Source of the DNA: Polaromonas sp.
GTDB lineage: Bacteria > Pseudomonadota > Gammaproteobacteria > Burkholderiales > Burkholderiaceae_C
NCBI RefSeq assembly: GCF_029945895.1
Contig: NZ_JAQSDL010000107.1
Coordinates: 1,842 to 65,841 of the forward strand
DNA length: 64,000 nt
Direction: 5' to 3'
Below, piece by piece: positions 1 to 7,986 of the stretch; the first letter of the stretch is position 1; every line of letters starts with the position of its first letter. The notes beneath the pieces are model-generated. The model saw only the letters and a list, made by a program, of their open reading frames with translations, searched no databases and was not told the origin of the DNA. The position numbers and the translations under genes are program-made.

Positions 1-73
1 TGGCCAGGATGTTCACACCCTCGACCATGCGTGCGCGGGCTTCGCCGCCGAAAATGACGTCTTTTGCTGCCAT
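1..73 (-). CDS. groEL: 60 kDa chaperonin GroEL, N-terminal fragment
   Basis: Only the first 24 codons are inside the window. The translation begins MAAKDVIFGGEARARMVEGV, the characteristic N-terminus of GroEL, the ATP-dependent barrel chaperonin of the cytoplasm. The start ATG is preceded on the minus strand by a GGAG ribosome binding site. It follows groES in the same direction, so it is the second gene of the groESL operon. The groES-groEL gap is about 167 bases and contains a dispersed hairpin repeat. The identification rests on a short but highly conserved stretch plus its neighbour. Confidence 0.93.
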   Translation of the reverse strand, partial: MAAKDVIFGGEARARMVEGVNILA

Positions 74-142
74 GTTAATTCTCCAGAATATTCAAAAAAG
101 TTTTACGGGACCGTTGTTGGGAAAGAAAGCGTAGCGAGCGGC

Positions 143-220
143 TGTCAGGCTAGGCGCACCGCGCACAGCAACCGGAACGTACTTGGGTACGTGAGGATTG
201 CGAGCACGGAGCAACGACGC
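143..220 (-). repeat. Dispersed hairpin repeat, family C copy 1 (groES-groEL spacer)
   Basis: Read on the minus strand, this segment matches positions 53302-53384 over about 75 bases with scattered differences. Its centre is a perfect hairpin, ACGTAC-CCAA-GTACGT (177-192), flanked by longer imperfect arms containing TGCTCGCAATCCTC and GGTTGCTGTGC. The other copy has ATGCAC-CGAA-GTGCAT at the same place, so two base pairs differ in a compensatory way. It lies in the transcribed spacer between groES and groEL, where a structure could affect mRNA stability or the ratio of the two products; that role is inference. Confidence 0.7.
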
Positions 221-240
221 ATGACGGCCGCGAAGTAGCT

Positions 241-531
241 TTATTTCTCGACAACAGCGAACAGGTCGTCTTCTTTCATGACCAGCAGTTCGTCGCCATC
301 GACCTTGACGGTCTGGCCGCTGTATTTGCCGAACAGGACGCGGTCGCCGACCTTGACGGCCATGGCGCTGATTTCGCCCTTGTCGTTCTTTTTGCCGGGG
401 CCCACTGCCAGCACTTCGCCTTGATCAGGCTTTTCAGCGGCGCTGTCGGGAATGACGATGCCGGAGGCGGTTTTGGTTTCGTTTTCAACACGTTTGACGA
501 TCACGCGGTCGTGCAGGGGGCGAAGTTTCAT
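241..531 (-). CDS. groES: Co-chaperonin GroES (10 kDa)
   Basis: This 96-residue protein begins [16 protein letters not shown] and ends with the conserved DDLFAVVEK. GroES forms the heptameric lid of GroEL in the cytoplasm. The mobile loop that contacts GroEL (about residues 17-32, including [11 protein letters not shown]) and the KYSGQ/VDG segments are all present, and the length is normal. The start at 531 is chosen over a longer in-frame extension to 627 because an AAGGAG ribosome binding site lies just upstream and because the extension would run into the CIRCE operator region. It is the first gene of groES-groEL, controlled by the CIRCE element and promoter at 621-675. Confidence 0.97.
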   Translation of the reverse strand: MKLRPLHDRVIVKRVENETKTASGIVIPDSAAEKPDQGEVLAVGPGKKNDKGEISAMAVKVGDRVLFGKYSGQTVKVDGDELLVMKEDDLFAVVEK

Positions 532-620
532 GGGAGCTCCTTGTTTTGAAACAGGTTTGGAATCAGAAAGCACCATCGCAGGACGGCGGGTGCTTGTGCA
601 TGGGCTGGCGTAAGTGATTG

Positions 621-647
621 TTAGCACTCAATACCATCGAGTGCTAA
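621..647 (-). promoter_or_regulatory. CIRCE operator (HrcA binding site)
   Basis: This is a perfect CIRCE inverted repeat, TTAGCACTC, nine bases, GAGTGCTAA, about 90 bases upstream of the groES start. CIRCE is the operator of the heat-shock repressor HrcA, whose folding depends on GroEL. It lies at and just downstream of the -10 box, so bound HrcA would block initiation. hrcA itself is not in the window. Confidence 0.96.
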
Positions 648-675
648 TCATAAGGCTGTTTGGAGGCCGTTTCAA
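647..675 (-). promoter_or_regulatory. groESL promoter (sigma-70 type with sigma-32-like features)
   Basis: On the minus strand a TTGAAA -35 box (670-675) is followed after exactly 17 bases by a TATGAT -10 box (647-652), which abuts CIRCE. The extended -35 reads CTTGAAA, the sigma-32 heat-shock consensus, and CCTTATGAT downstream resembles the sigma-32 -10 region. Dual control by HrcA and sigma-32 is therefore possible. Upstream, 676-849 holds nothing else that I can identify. Confidence 0.75.
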
Positions 676-849
676 GTTCGGGAAGCAAAAAATGGCGTTC
701 CAATGCGCTGATCAGCCGGTCCAGGGGGATAGAAAGCGCTGGCTGTCCTACAAAAGACCCGCCTGCGTCTGACATGGGAGGAACGATTCCCCCTCTAAAG
801 TGGCTTCAAGATCACTGAAGGCAGTGCAAGCCACATCCGGGGGAATTTT

Positions 850-1053
850 ATGAACCAGTTTGCAATTGACATGACGGCCCACCAACCGGTTTTGCGTTCC
901 GGGTACGCCGTACCGGGAGACACGCGTTTGCCTGCAGGCGGGCGCATTGGTCCTGCGCGTACGGCCTGGCCGTTTCTGGTCACTCGCAGTCCCCGGGGTG
1001 ATCAACAGGCGCTCGCGCAGGAGGCTGGCAGTCCATCCGGTTTTGCCAGTTGA
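850..1053 (+). CDS. Small hypothetical ORF, 67 residues
   Basis: An open frame beginning MNQFAIDMTAHQPVLRSGYA has a GGGGGAA stretch seven bases before the ATG as a possible ribosome binding site. The product has no recognisable domain, signal peptide or membrane segment and is rich in Arg, Gly and Pro. Competing minus-strand ORFs overlap it and codon evidence is not decisive. Support comes only from its position ahead of the more convincing small gene at 1088. I cannot assign a function, and it may be non-coding. Confidence 0.3.
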   Translation: MNQFAIDMTAHQPVLRSGYAVPGDTRLPAGGRIGPARTAWPFLVTRSPRGDQQALAQEAGSPSGFAS

Positions 1054-1087
1054 CCCCGGTTTGAAGTGACTATCAAGGCATAGCAGC

Positions 1088-1282
1088 ATGGGTGACGCAA
1101 GCATTGGATCGGGCCAGCCGGCAGACAGCAATCAAAACGCGGTCGACAAGAACACGACCCCCCGCAAGACTTTCGGCGAAGAAGGCACCAACAAGACACA
1201 GTCCACGCCGGATCCGAATGCCCAGCCCTCTGATGTAGGCGCTGGCGGCAAATTCATCGAACCGACGCCTTTCACGCGCTGA
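1088..1282 (+). CDS. Small hydrophilic hypothetical protein, 64 residues
   Basis: The product starts MGDASIGSGQPADSNQNAVD and ends IEPTPFTR. It is very polar, rich in Asn, Thr, Pro, Gln and Gly, with no Cys or Trp, and is probably intrinsically disordered. No family is recognised. Evidence that it is real: codon use is typical of the window, with mostly C or G in third positions, and a good intrinsic terminator begins 15 bases after its stop. The ribosome binding site is weak (AAGGC). It may be cotranscribed with the ORF at 850. Confidence 0.5.
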   Translation: MGDASIGSGQPADSNQNAVDKNTTPRKTFGEEGTNKTQSTPDPNAQPSDVGAGGKFIEPTPFTR

Positions 1283-1296
1283 GTTCAGTCACGCCC

Positions 1297-1323
1297 AAAA
1301 AAGCCACCGCTTGGTGGCTTTTT
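1297..1323 (+). terminator. Rho-independent terminator
   Basis: The stem AAGCCACC (1301-1308), a four-base loop and GGTGGCTT (1313-1320) are followed by more T residues, giving a TTTTT run. It lies 15 bases after the stop of the small ORF at 1088-1282 and marks the end of a plus-strand transcript. The A-rich side would also allow minus-strand use. No further feature is evident from 1324 to 1579, which should contain the promoter of the KaiC-like gene. Confidence 0.8.
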
Positions 1324-1579
1324 GCTGTCTGTCGGTTTTGGCAGGCTGCACATGATCTTGCCTACATGTGCTGCACACGAATATTTGCCATGGCCAAACG
1401 GGTGATACCGAATCGGCCTTCAGTCCTACAGCAGCCTGCGGATGGAAAACTGGAATTTCCTGAAACCGCTGACTATTATTTTTCAAAGTGAGATGAACGG
1501 CTCTTTCTGATGCCTGATTGCGTTGCCGCTTGTCCTGCTTGACGCCATCTCTGGCAGATAACTTTGCTTATTCGAACAC

Positions 1580-3085
1580 ATGAAGATTCAGGACAATCCC
1601 AACCCATCCCTCTTATCCACGGGGATCGCTGGCCTCGACAACATTCTGGGCGGCGGTTTGACCAAGGACCGTATCTATCTGATTGAGGGCGAACCCGGCA
1701 CGGGCAAAACCACCACCGGGCTGCAATTCCTGGTCGAAGGCGCCAGGCACGGCGAGTCGGTGGTTTACATCACACTTGCCGAGACCGGGGGCGAGTTGCG
1801 GGGCGTGGGCGAGTCCCACGGCTGGGACATGCAGGGCATCCATATCCAGGAAGTGCTGCCCTCGGAGAACCTGCTGCAACCCGAGGCCCAGTACACCATG
1901 TTTCATCCATCGGAGGTCGAGATGGGCACCACCATGCAGCTGATCCTTGCCGCGATCGAGGAGCGCAAGCCGACCCGGGTGGTGATTGATTCGCTGTCGG
2001 AATTGCAATTACTGGCCGATACGCCGCTGCGCTACCGGCGTCAGGTGCTGGCGCTCAAGCAGTTTTTTGCCAGCCGTTCCTGCACGGTGATGATGCTCGA
2101 CGACCGCACCGCTGCCGGCATCGACCTGCAGGTGCGCAGCATCGCGCATGGCGTGATCACGCTGGAGCAGTCGGTCAAGGAATATGGGGCGGAGCGGCGC
2201 CGGGTTCGGGTGGTCAAATACCGCGGCATGGCCTTTCGCGGTGGCATGCACGACTACGACATCCAGTACGGCGGGCTGTGTGTCTACCCGAGGCTGGTGG
2301 CCGCAGACTCCCGGATCATGGAAAAGCGGGAGCAGCTCAAGAGCGGCTTGATTGCGCTGGACGCGTTGCTGGGCGGCGGGCTGGAAGAAGGCACCAGCAC
2401 GCTGATCGCCGGTCCGCCGGGCACCGGCAAATCCTCGCTGGCTGCCCAGTTTGTCGCCGCCGCTGCGGAGCGCGGCCAGCGCAGTGCCATGTTTCTGTTC
2501 GAGGAAGCCGCCAGCAACCTGCTCAACCGCGCCGACGGGCTGGGCATGCGGGTGCGTGGGCCTTATACCGAGGGTTTGCTGACCATCCAGCAGATCGATC
2601 CGGCGGAGCTGTCGCCCGGCGAGTTCGCCACAGCGGTGTGCAGGGCTGCGGACGAGGGCGCGAAGGTGGTAGTGATCGACAGCGTCAACGGCTACCTCAA
2701 CGCCATGCCCGATGAACGCTTTTTGACCACCCATCTGCACGAGTTGCTGACCTACCTGGGTCAGCGTGGTGTGGTCACCATCCTGGTCGGCGTTCAGCAG
2801 GGCATGCTGGGCGGCCAGATGTCGACCACCGTGGATGCCAGTTACCTGGCCGACAACGTGCTGATGTTGCGTTACTTCGAACATGACGGGGAGGTCAAAC
2901 AGGCCGTGTCAGTGTTCAAGAAACGCGGCAGCCTGCACGAGCGCACGATTCGGCAGTTTTCCATGTCCGCCGACGGCATCCATGTCGGCGAGGTGTTGCG
3001 GGGCTTTCGCGGCATTCTGACCGGTGTACCGGTTTACCTGGGGAATACGGGCAGCGCGGCAGGCAGCGAATCCGGGGTCCGCTAA
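1580..3085 (+). CDS. KaiC-like double RecA-fold ATPase
   Basis: This 501-residue cytoplasmic protein has two KaiC/RecA ATPase domains. Domain I has Walker A GEPGTGKTT (37-45) and Walker B RVVIDS (133-138). Domain II has Walker A GPPGTGKSS (278-286) and Walker B VVVIDS (363-368). The C-terminal FKKRGS...FRGILTG region matches KaiC. In the position of the catalytic Glu pair, domain II keeps E308-E309 but domain I reads A67-E68. By my alignment with cyanobacterial KaiC, phosphosite S431 corresponds to S421 and T432 to Y422. No kaiA or kaiB is nearby. The stop abuts a GTG start for a hybrid histidine kinase, so the two are probably partners in signalling rather than a circadian clock. Function beyond ATPase is not known. 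Confidence 0.9.
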   Translation: MKIQDNPNPSLLSTGIAGLDNILGGGLTKDRIYLIEGEPGTGKTTTGLQFLVEGARHGESVVYITLAETGGELRGVGESHGWDMQGIHIQEVLPSENLLQPEAQYTMFHPSEVEMGTTMQLILAAIEERKPTRVVIDSLSELQLLADTPLRYRRQVLALKQFFASRSCTVMMLDDRTAAGIDLQVRSIAHGVITLEQSVKEYGAERRRVRVVKYRGMAFRGGMHDYDIQYGGLCVYPRLVAADSRIMEKREQLKSGLIALDALLGGGLEEGTSTLIAGPPGTGKSSLAAQFVAAAAERGQRSAMFLFEEAASNLLNRADGLGMRVRGPYTEGLLTIQQIDPAELSPGEFATAVCRAADEGAKVVVIDSVNGYLNAMPDERFLTTHLHELLTYLGQRGVVTILVGVQQGMLGGQMSTTVDASYLADNVLMLRYFEHDGEVKQAVSVFKKRGSLHERTIRQFSMSADGIHVGEVLRGFRGILTGVPVYLGNTGSAAGSESGVR

Positions 3086-4615
3086 GTGGAGCGGCGTATC
3101 GTCATCTGCACCCCGACCGGGCAGGATGCGAGCCTGACGTCCAGGGTGTTCCGTTCGGTGGGCATCGGCTGCATGGTGTGCCGCGACACCGGGGAGTTGC
3201 TCGAACAGTTGCCCCGTGGTGCGGGTGCCCTGTTGCTGGCCGAGGAAGTGATCAGCGGTGCAGCCATGCGGCCGCTGGCCGAGTATGTGGCCAGCCAGCC
3301 GACCTGGTCAGACCTTCCGATTCTGCTGCTGACACGCAGCGGCGCCGATTCGCTGGATGTACGGCGTGCCGTGGACCGGCTGGGCAATGTGACCCTGATG
3401 GAGCGACCGGTGCGCACCATTGCCCTGATCTCTGCGGCCCGTTCTGCAATCCGGGCGCGGGAGCGCCAGTACCAGGTCCGGGATGCTGATCAGCGCAAGG
3501 ACGAGTTTCTGGCCACGCTGGCGCATGAGCTGCGCAATCCGCTGGCGCCGATACGCACATCCATGGGTATTCTCAAACACCTGCATCCGGATTCCGACCC
3601 GGTGACCCGGCTGCGCAATGTGGTGGACAGGCAGGTCACCCACCTCACGCGGCTGGTGGACGACCTGCTCGACGTCGCCCGGATCACCAGCGGCAAGGTG
3701 GTTCTCAAGAAAGACCGCATCACCCTGCAGTCGGTGGTCAATCACGCCATCGAGATATCCAGCTCCTCCATGGAGGCCAAGAAACACCGGCTGGATGTGA
3801 ACGGGACGGAAAGCGATTACCTGCTCAACGCGGACCACGCGCGCCTGGTGCAGAGTGTGGCCAATCTGCTGGTCAATGCCGCCAAGTTCACGCCGCCTCA
3901 GGGGCATATTGTGCTGGCGACGCAGGTGCGTGGGGATACCGTGACATTCAGCGTGCGGGACAACGGCATCGGACTGGAGCCGGTGTCGCTGACGCGCATT
4001 TTTGACCTGTTTGCACAGACGCCAGTGCCTGGGGAGGCGCCGACCGGCCTGGGCATCGGCCTGAGCCTGGCCAGGCAATTTGCGGAAATGCATGGCGGCA
4101 AGCTGCATGTTGTGAGCGAAGGTCTTGGCCGTGGCAGCGAATTTGTACTGACGTTACCGGTGGTGGTCGAGCAGAAACAAGGCCCGCTGAGACCGGAGGT
4201 GGCGGTCATCGCGCCGGCTGTTTCCGGCCGCCTGAGAAAAGTCCTGGTGGTTGACGACAACGTTGATGCGGCCGATACCCTGGGCGCCCTGCTGGGCATG
4301 GACGGCTTTGCCGTGAGTACCGCGTATGACGGTGTCGCCGCGGTGGCGCAGGCCAGGGCAGTCGCTCCCGATATCGTGGTCATGGATATCGGCATGCCAG
4401 GCATGGACGGTTATGACGCCGCGCGCCTGATCCGGCAGCAGCCGGGCGGGAACAGGATTTTGCTGATCGCGCTGACAGGCTGGGGCCAGTCAGCCGACAG
4501 AAAACGTGCCAGCGAAGCGGGGTTTGACCACCATCTGGTCAAACCCGTGGATTACGAATTGCTGGTGAAGTGCCTGCAACCGCCCCCCGCGGAGCGTGTG
4601 GCGCAGCGCGCCTGA
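3086..4615 (+). CDS. Hybrid histidine kinase with C-terminal receiver
   Basis: A 509-residue kinase with a GTG start immediately after the KaiC-like stop. Residues 1-125 form a receiver-like fold without an obvious phosphoacceptor Asp. A HisKA domain has H147 in AHELRNPL. A HATPase domain follows with N264 in the N box, DNGIG (292-296) and GLGIGLSL (321-328). The C-terminal receiver has acidic D390-D391, phosphoacceptor D434 (VVMDIGMPG) and K486. No transmembrane helix or signal peptide is seen, so it should be cytoplasmic. The KaiC-like ATPase is probably its sensory or regulatory input, since the N-terminal region offers no other clear sensor. The target of the attached receiver is unknown, and no DNA-binding output is present. 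Confidence 0.92.
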   Translation: MERRIVICTPTGQDASLTSRVFRSVGIGCMVCRDTGELLEQLPRGAGALLLAEEVISGAAMRPLAEYVASQPTWSDLPILLLTRSGADSLDVRRAVDRLGNVTLMERPVRTIALISAARSAIRARERQYQVRDADQRKDEFLATLAHELRNPLAPIRTSMGILKHLHPDSDPVTRLRNVVDRQVTHLTRLVDDLLDVARITSGKVVLKKDRITLQSVVNHAIEISSSSMEAKKHRLDVNGTESDYLLNADHARLVQSVANLLVNAAKFTPPQGHIVLATQVRGDTVTFSVRDNGIGLEPVSLTRIFDLFAQTPVPGEAPTGLGIGLSLARQFAEMHGGKLHVVSEGLGRGSEFVLTLPVVVEQKQGPLRPEVAVIAPAVSGRLRKVLVVDDNVDAADTLGALLGMDGFAVSTAYDGVAAVAQARAVAPDIVVMDIGMPGMDGYDAARLIRQQPGGNRILLIALTGWGQSADRKRASEAGFDHHLVKPVDYELLVKCLQPPPAERVAQRA

Positions 4616-4723
4616 ACTGCAGGCACGACACACGGCGGGGCCGGCGCACCTGTCGAGCCGTCGATGCTTACTTGAGGCCGGCTGCAGCCCGGAGGGCCGC
4701 AGCTTCATCAGTTCGTCGGCTTG

Positions 4724-4764
4724 GGCCCGAAGCCTTTGGCTCTTAACTTCGCTTCGCTCGGGCC
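4724..4764. other. Imperfect inverted repeat just after metK
   Basis: GGCCCGAAGC (4724-4733) pairs imperfectly with GCTTCGCTCGGGCC (4751-4764), directly after the metK stop. It could act as a transcription end between convergent metK and the histidine kinase, but there is no T-run on the metK side. Nothing else is recognised between 4616 and 4764. Confidence 0.3.
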
Positions 4765-5946
4765 TTACAGGCCCGCAGCAGCCCGCAGCACGGCAACCTT
4801 GTCCGTTTTTTCCCAGGTGAATTCCGGCTCGTCGCGGCCGAAGTGACCGTAGGCGGCGGTTTTTTCGTAGATTGGACGCAACAGGTCCAGCATCTGGATG
4901 ATGCCTTTCGGGCGCAGGTCAAAGTGCTCATTGACCAGGGCCGAGAGTTTTTCGTCGGACATCACGCCCGTGCCTTCGGTGTACACCGTGACATTCATCG
5001 GGCGTGCCACGCCGATGGCGTAGGCCACCTGGATCTGGCACTGGCGCGCCAGGCCAGCGGCCACGATGTTTTTGGCCACGTAACGGGCGGCGTAAGCGGC
5101 CGAACGGTCGACTTTCGAGGGGTCCTTGCCTGAAAACGCACCGCCGCCATGCGGGCAGGCGCCGCCGTAGGTGTCGACAATGATCTTGCGGCCGGTCAGG
5201 CCGCAGTCGCCCTGCGGGCCGCCGATGACAAAACGGCCGGTGGGATTGATCAGGTACTTGGTGTCCTTGAGCCATTCCTTGGGCAGCACCGGCTTGATGA
5301 TTTCTTCAATGATGGCTTCAATGAAGGAGGCCTTCATCTTGTGCGGGGTTTCGCTCTGGTCGGGGCTGTGCTGCGAGGAGAGCACAACGGTGTCGATGCT
5401 GTGCGGCTTGCCGTCCACATAACGCATGGTGACCTGGCTTTTGGCGTCCGGGCGCAGGAAAGGCAGGCGGCCGTCCTTGCGCAACTGGGCCTGGCGCTCC
5501 ACCAGGCGGTGTGCGTAATAAATCGGGGCAGGCATCAGATCCGGCGTCTCGTCGCAGGCGTAACCGAACATCAGGCCCTGGTCACCGGCGCCGGTGTTCA
5601 GGTGGTCGTCGGACGCGTGGTCCACGCCCTGGGCGATGTCGTTGCTCTGCTTGTCGTAGGCAACCAGCACTGCGCAACCCTTGTAGTCGATGCCGTATTC
5701 GGTGTTGTCGTAACCGATGCGCTTGATGGTGTCGCGTGCGACCTGGATGTAATCCACATGCGCATTGGTGGTGATTTCACCGGCCAGCACCACCAGACCG
5801 GTATTGGTCAGCGTCTCGGCGGCCACGCGCGACAGCGGGTCCTGCTTGAAGATGGCATCAAGGATGGCATCGGAAATCTGGTCGGCAACCTTGTCGGGAT
5901 GGCCTTCGGAGACGGATTCGGAAGTAAAGAGAAAATCGTTCGCCAT
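4765..5946 (-). CDS. metK: S-adenosylmethionine synthetase
   Basis: MetK makes S-adenosylmethionine from methionine and ATP in the cytoplasm. The 393-residue product begins [20 protein letters not shown] and carries the signature [12 protein letters not shown] and the P-loop-like [16 protein letters not shown]. Length is close to the E. coli enzyme (384). The start at 5946 is preferred over an in-frame ATG at 5955 because a GGAG site lies eight bases upstream of it. It is transcribed alone, divergently from the acyltransferase genes. A leader hairpin lies in its 5' region. Confidence 0.97.
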   Translation of the reverse strand: MANDFLFTSESVSEGHPDKVADQISDAILDAIFKQDPLSRVAAETLTNTGLVVLAGEITTNAHVDYIQVARDTIKRIGYDNTEYGIDYKGCAVLVAYDKQSNDIAQGVDHASDDHLNTGAGDQGLMFGYACDETPDLMPAPIYYAHRLVERQAQLRKDGRLPFLRPDAKSQVTMRYVDGKPHSIDTVVLSSQHSPDQSETPHKMKASFIEAIIEEIIKPVLPKEWLKDTKYLINPTGRFVIGGPQGDCGLTGRKIIVDTYGGACPHGGGAFSGKDPSKVDRSAAYAARYVAKNIVAAGLARQCQIQVAYAIGVARPMNVTVYTEGTGVMSDEKLSALVNEHFDLRPKGIIQMLDLLRPIYEKTAAYGHFGRDEPEFTWEKTDKVAVLRAAAGL

Positions 5947-5973
5947 TGCGTACACTCCATGAAGTTAGTCGGC

Positions 5974-6005
5974 GCGTTGCCGGCTTGGGGTGCCTCGGCG
6001 AACGC
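5974..6005 (-). promoter_or_regulatory. Hairpin in the metK leader
   Basis: A nine-base-pair stem, GCGTT/AACGC plus GCCG/CGGC with one bulged base, encloses a 13-base loop about 30 bases before the metK start. The leader from the likely -10 box to the ATG is over 100 bases, long enough for a structured regulator. It does not match any SAM or SAH riboswitch consensus that I can recall, so I call it only a hairpin. Confidence 0.35.
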
Positions 6006-6064
6006 TTTAGCAGTTTGGTTTAATGTCGCCCTGCAAGTAGTTCAATAACTCGGCGACAAGTTTA

Positions 6065-6070
6065 ATTATA
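6065..6070 (-). promoter_or_regulatory. Possible metK -10 box
   Basis: A perfect TATAAT on the minus strand lies about 120 bases upstream of metK in the divergent region with the acyltransferase genes. The -35 position holds CAAAGG, a poor match, within a short tandem array of CCTTTGT (6074-6092). Confidence 0.4.
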
Positions 6071-6121
6071 TCGCCTTTGTCCTTTGTCCTTTGCCACGGT
6101 GCCCGGCCCTATCCGCCTTTC

Positions 6122-7009
6122 ATGATCCTGCTGTTCCGTTTTTTCTCCCACTGGCCTTTGCGCGCGCTGCATGCGCTGGGCGCAGCCCTGGGCTGGCTGG
6201 TCTGGCTGCTCAGCCCCAGCTACCGCCGGCAGTTTCGCGCCAACGTGACGCAGGCCGGCATCACTGTCGAGGCTGCCCGGCCGGCGATTGCCGAGGCCGG
6301 ACGTTTTGTGGCGGAACTGCCCAAGCTCTGGATGCGGCCACAAACCGAGTCATGCCTGGGCAATGTGCGGGTTGAAGGCCAGATACATGCCGAGCAGGCC
6401 TTTGGCCGGGGCCGGGGGGTGATTTTTTTCGGACCGCATTGCGGCAGCTTCGAACTGGGCCCGCAGGCGCTGGCCGAACTGTATGGCCCGATCACCGCGA
6501 TCTACCGGCCGGCCCGCAAGTCCTGGCTGGCGACGATTGAACGGGCGACCCGTCAACGGCCGCAACTGACGGTGGTGCCCGCCAGCCTGAGCGGCATCCG
6601 GCTGATGCACCGGACCCTCAAGGCCAACCAGGCGGTGGCTCTTCTGACCGACCAGGTGCCGCCCGAGGGCCTGGGGGTGTGGGCGCCATTTTTTGGCAAG
6701 CCGGCCTACACCATGACGCTGGCGGCCCGGTTGGCGTTGCAAAGTGGAGCCGTGCTGCTGCCGGTGAGTTGCGAGCGGCTGCCGCGCGGCGCAGGTTATT
6801 TTCTCAAGATCTGGCCGCCCGTGGCCGGTCTGCAGGCGCAACCATCGCCGGCGGCCGAAGCCGGCCCGCGCACCGGACCATCGCCGGCGGACATCCTCCA
6901 TGGCGTGACGCGCATCAACCAGGCGATCGAGGCCATCGTCCTGAGCCAGCCGGGACAATACCTCTGGGGGTATGCGCGTTACAAGACCCCACGCAAGGAC
7001 GCATTTTGA
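6122..7009 (+). CDS. LpxL/HtrB-family lipid A acyltransferase (first of two)
   Basis: A 295-residue inner-membrane acyltransferase that would transfer a secondary fatty acyl chain to the lipid A precursor. The N-terminus MILLFRFFSHWPL is a hydrophobic anchor. The catalytic motif is H-X4-E (GPHCGSFE). DQVPPEGLGVWAPFFGKPAY matches the family's substrate-binding block. The ATG at 6122 is chosen over 6077 because homologues start just before this membrane anchor. It is followed by a second family member with a TTGA overlap, so the two are cotranscribed. Which acyl position each fills cannot be read from sequence. Confidence 0.88.
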   Translation: MILLFRFFSHWPLRALHALGAALGWLVWLLSPSYRRQFRANVTQAGITVEAARPAIAEAGRFVAELPKLWMRPQTESCLGNVRVEGQIHAEQAFGRGRGVIFFGPHCGSFELGPQALAELYGPITAIYRPARKSWLATIERATRQRPQLTVVPASLSGIRLMHRTLKANQAVALLTDQVPPEGLGVWAPFFGKPAYTMTLAARLALQSGAVLLPVSCERLPRGAGYFLKIWPPVAGLQAQPSPAAEAGPRTGPSPADILHGVTRINQAIEAIVLSQPGQYLWGYARYKTPRKDAF

Positions 7010-7902
7010 AGCCCCCCCGTCCATGGTTTGGCCGCCTGGTCACCCGCGCCGGCATCTGCCTGATGCAGGTGCTGGCGGTGTTTCCGCTGCCCGTGGCGCG
7101 GGCGCTCGGTGTGGCCCTCGGCTGGACGCTGTATGCCCTGGTCGGGGCGCGCAGGCGTGTCGTGCGGGCGAACCTGCAGTTGTGCTTCCCCTCGCTCGTC
7201 GAGGGCGAGCGACGCCGGCTGACGCAGCAGACCTTTGTGTATTTTGCGCAGGCCTGGCTGGATCGCGCCTGGCTGTGGCATGCGCCCCGGGACTGGGTGC
7301 AACGGCGTGTCCGGCTGACTGGTGCCGTGCACGAACTCGCCGGCAACGACCCCACGGTCATCTTTCTGCCGCATTTCGTCGGTCTCGATGCGGCCTGGGC
7401 CGCCGCCGCCCTGCATTCGCCGCGCCAGTCCACGACGATTTACACCGACCAGTCGAACAAGCTGGTGGACCGCTGGATATTGCGTGGCCGGCAGCGTTTT
7501 GGCCACCTGCGGCTGTTCGGACGGGCCGACGGCGTCAAGCCCATCGTGACGGCCCTGCGCGAGGGGCAGCCGCTGTACCTGCTGCCCGACATGGACTTTG
7601 GCCCCGACGATTCCGTGTTTGTGCCGTTTTACGGCCTGCCGACAGCGACCGTGCCTTCGCTGTCCCGCTTCGCCCGACTGGGCCGCGCCAAGGTGGTGCC
7701 CCTGGTGCCGCGCCTGACTACCTGGGGCTACGAGGTGGAGGTTCTGCCGGCCTGGACCAACTTCCCGTCGGACGATCCGGTGGCCGATACCGCTTTCATG
7801 AACGCCCAGCTGCAGTCCTACATCGACACCATGCCGGCGCAGTACTACTGGGTGCACAAACGCTTCAAGACGCGGCCGGAAGATCAGCCCTCGCTTTATT
7901 AG
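7006..7902 (+). CDS. LpxL/HtrB-family lipid A acyltransferase (second of two)
   Basis: The 298-residue product begins after a TTG start that overlaps the previous stop (TTGA); an AAGGA ribosome binding site sits about seven bases upstream. The in-frame frame is open further upstream, but that part overlaps the first gene and is unlikely to be translated. The motif here is H-X4-D (PHFVGLD), followed by PDMDFGPDDSVFVPFYG. It is a divergent paralogue of the neighbour rather than a recent duplicate. Probable role: the second late acylation of lipid A at the inner membrane. Confidence 0.87.
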   Translation: MKPPRPWFGRLVTRAGICLMQVLAVFPLPVARALGVALGWTLYALVGARRRVVRANLQLCFPSLVEGERRRLTQQTFVYFAQAWLDRAWLWHAPRDWVQRRVRLTGAVHELAGNDPTVIFLPHFVGLDAAWAAAALHSPRQSTTIYTDQSNKLVDRWILRGRQRFGHLRLFGRADGVKPIVTALREGQPLYLLPDMDFGPDDSVFVPFYGLPTATVPSLSRFARLGRAKVVPLVPRLTTWGYEVEVLPAWTNFPSDDPVADTAFMNAQLQSYIDTMPAQYYWVHKRFKTRPEDQPSLY

Positions 7903-7930
7903 GCCGGATCAGTCCGGATTGTCAAGTGTT

Positions 7931-7986
7931 TTTAGCCTCCAGCCCTTGCAGGACGGGCGCCAACAGCTATAAAAATAGTAGCTAAC
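7931..7986 (+). repeat. Dispersed repeat, family A copy 1
   Basis: The segment contains CCAGCCCTTGCAGGACGGGC, then GCGCCAACAGCTATAAAAAT and AGTAGCTA. The inverted AGCTA...TAGCT ends form a small hairpin. It fills the space between the convergent acyltransferase and hydrolase genes and reaches the hydrolase stop codon, where it may help end transcription. Confidence 0.75.

Noticed and set aside
1580..4615. A complete circadian clock system
   Set aside because: No kaiA or kaiB homologue is present, and the key phosphosite is altered; the evidence supports only a KaiC-like signalling pair.
5947..6064. SAM or SAH riboswitch upstream of metK
   Set aside because: The hairpin does not match any riboswitch consensus I can reproduce by eye.
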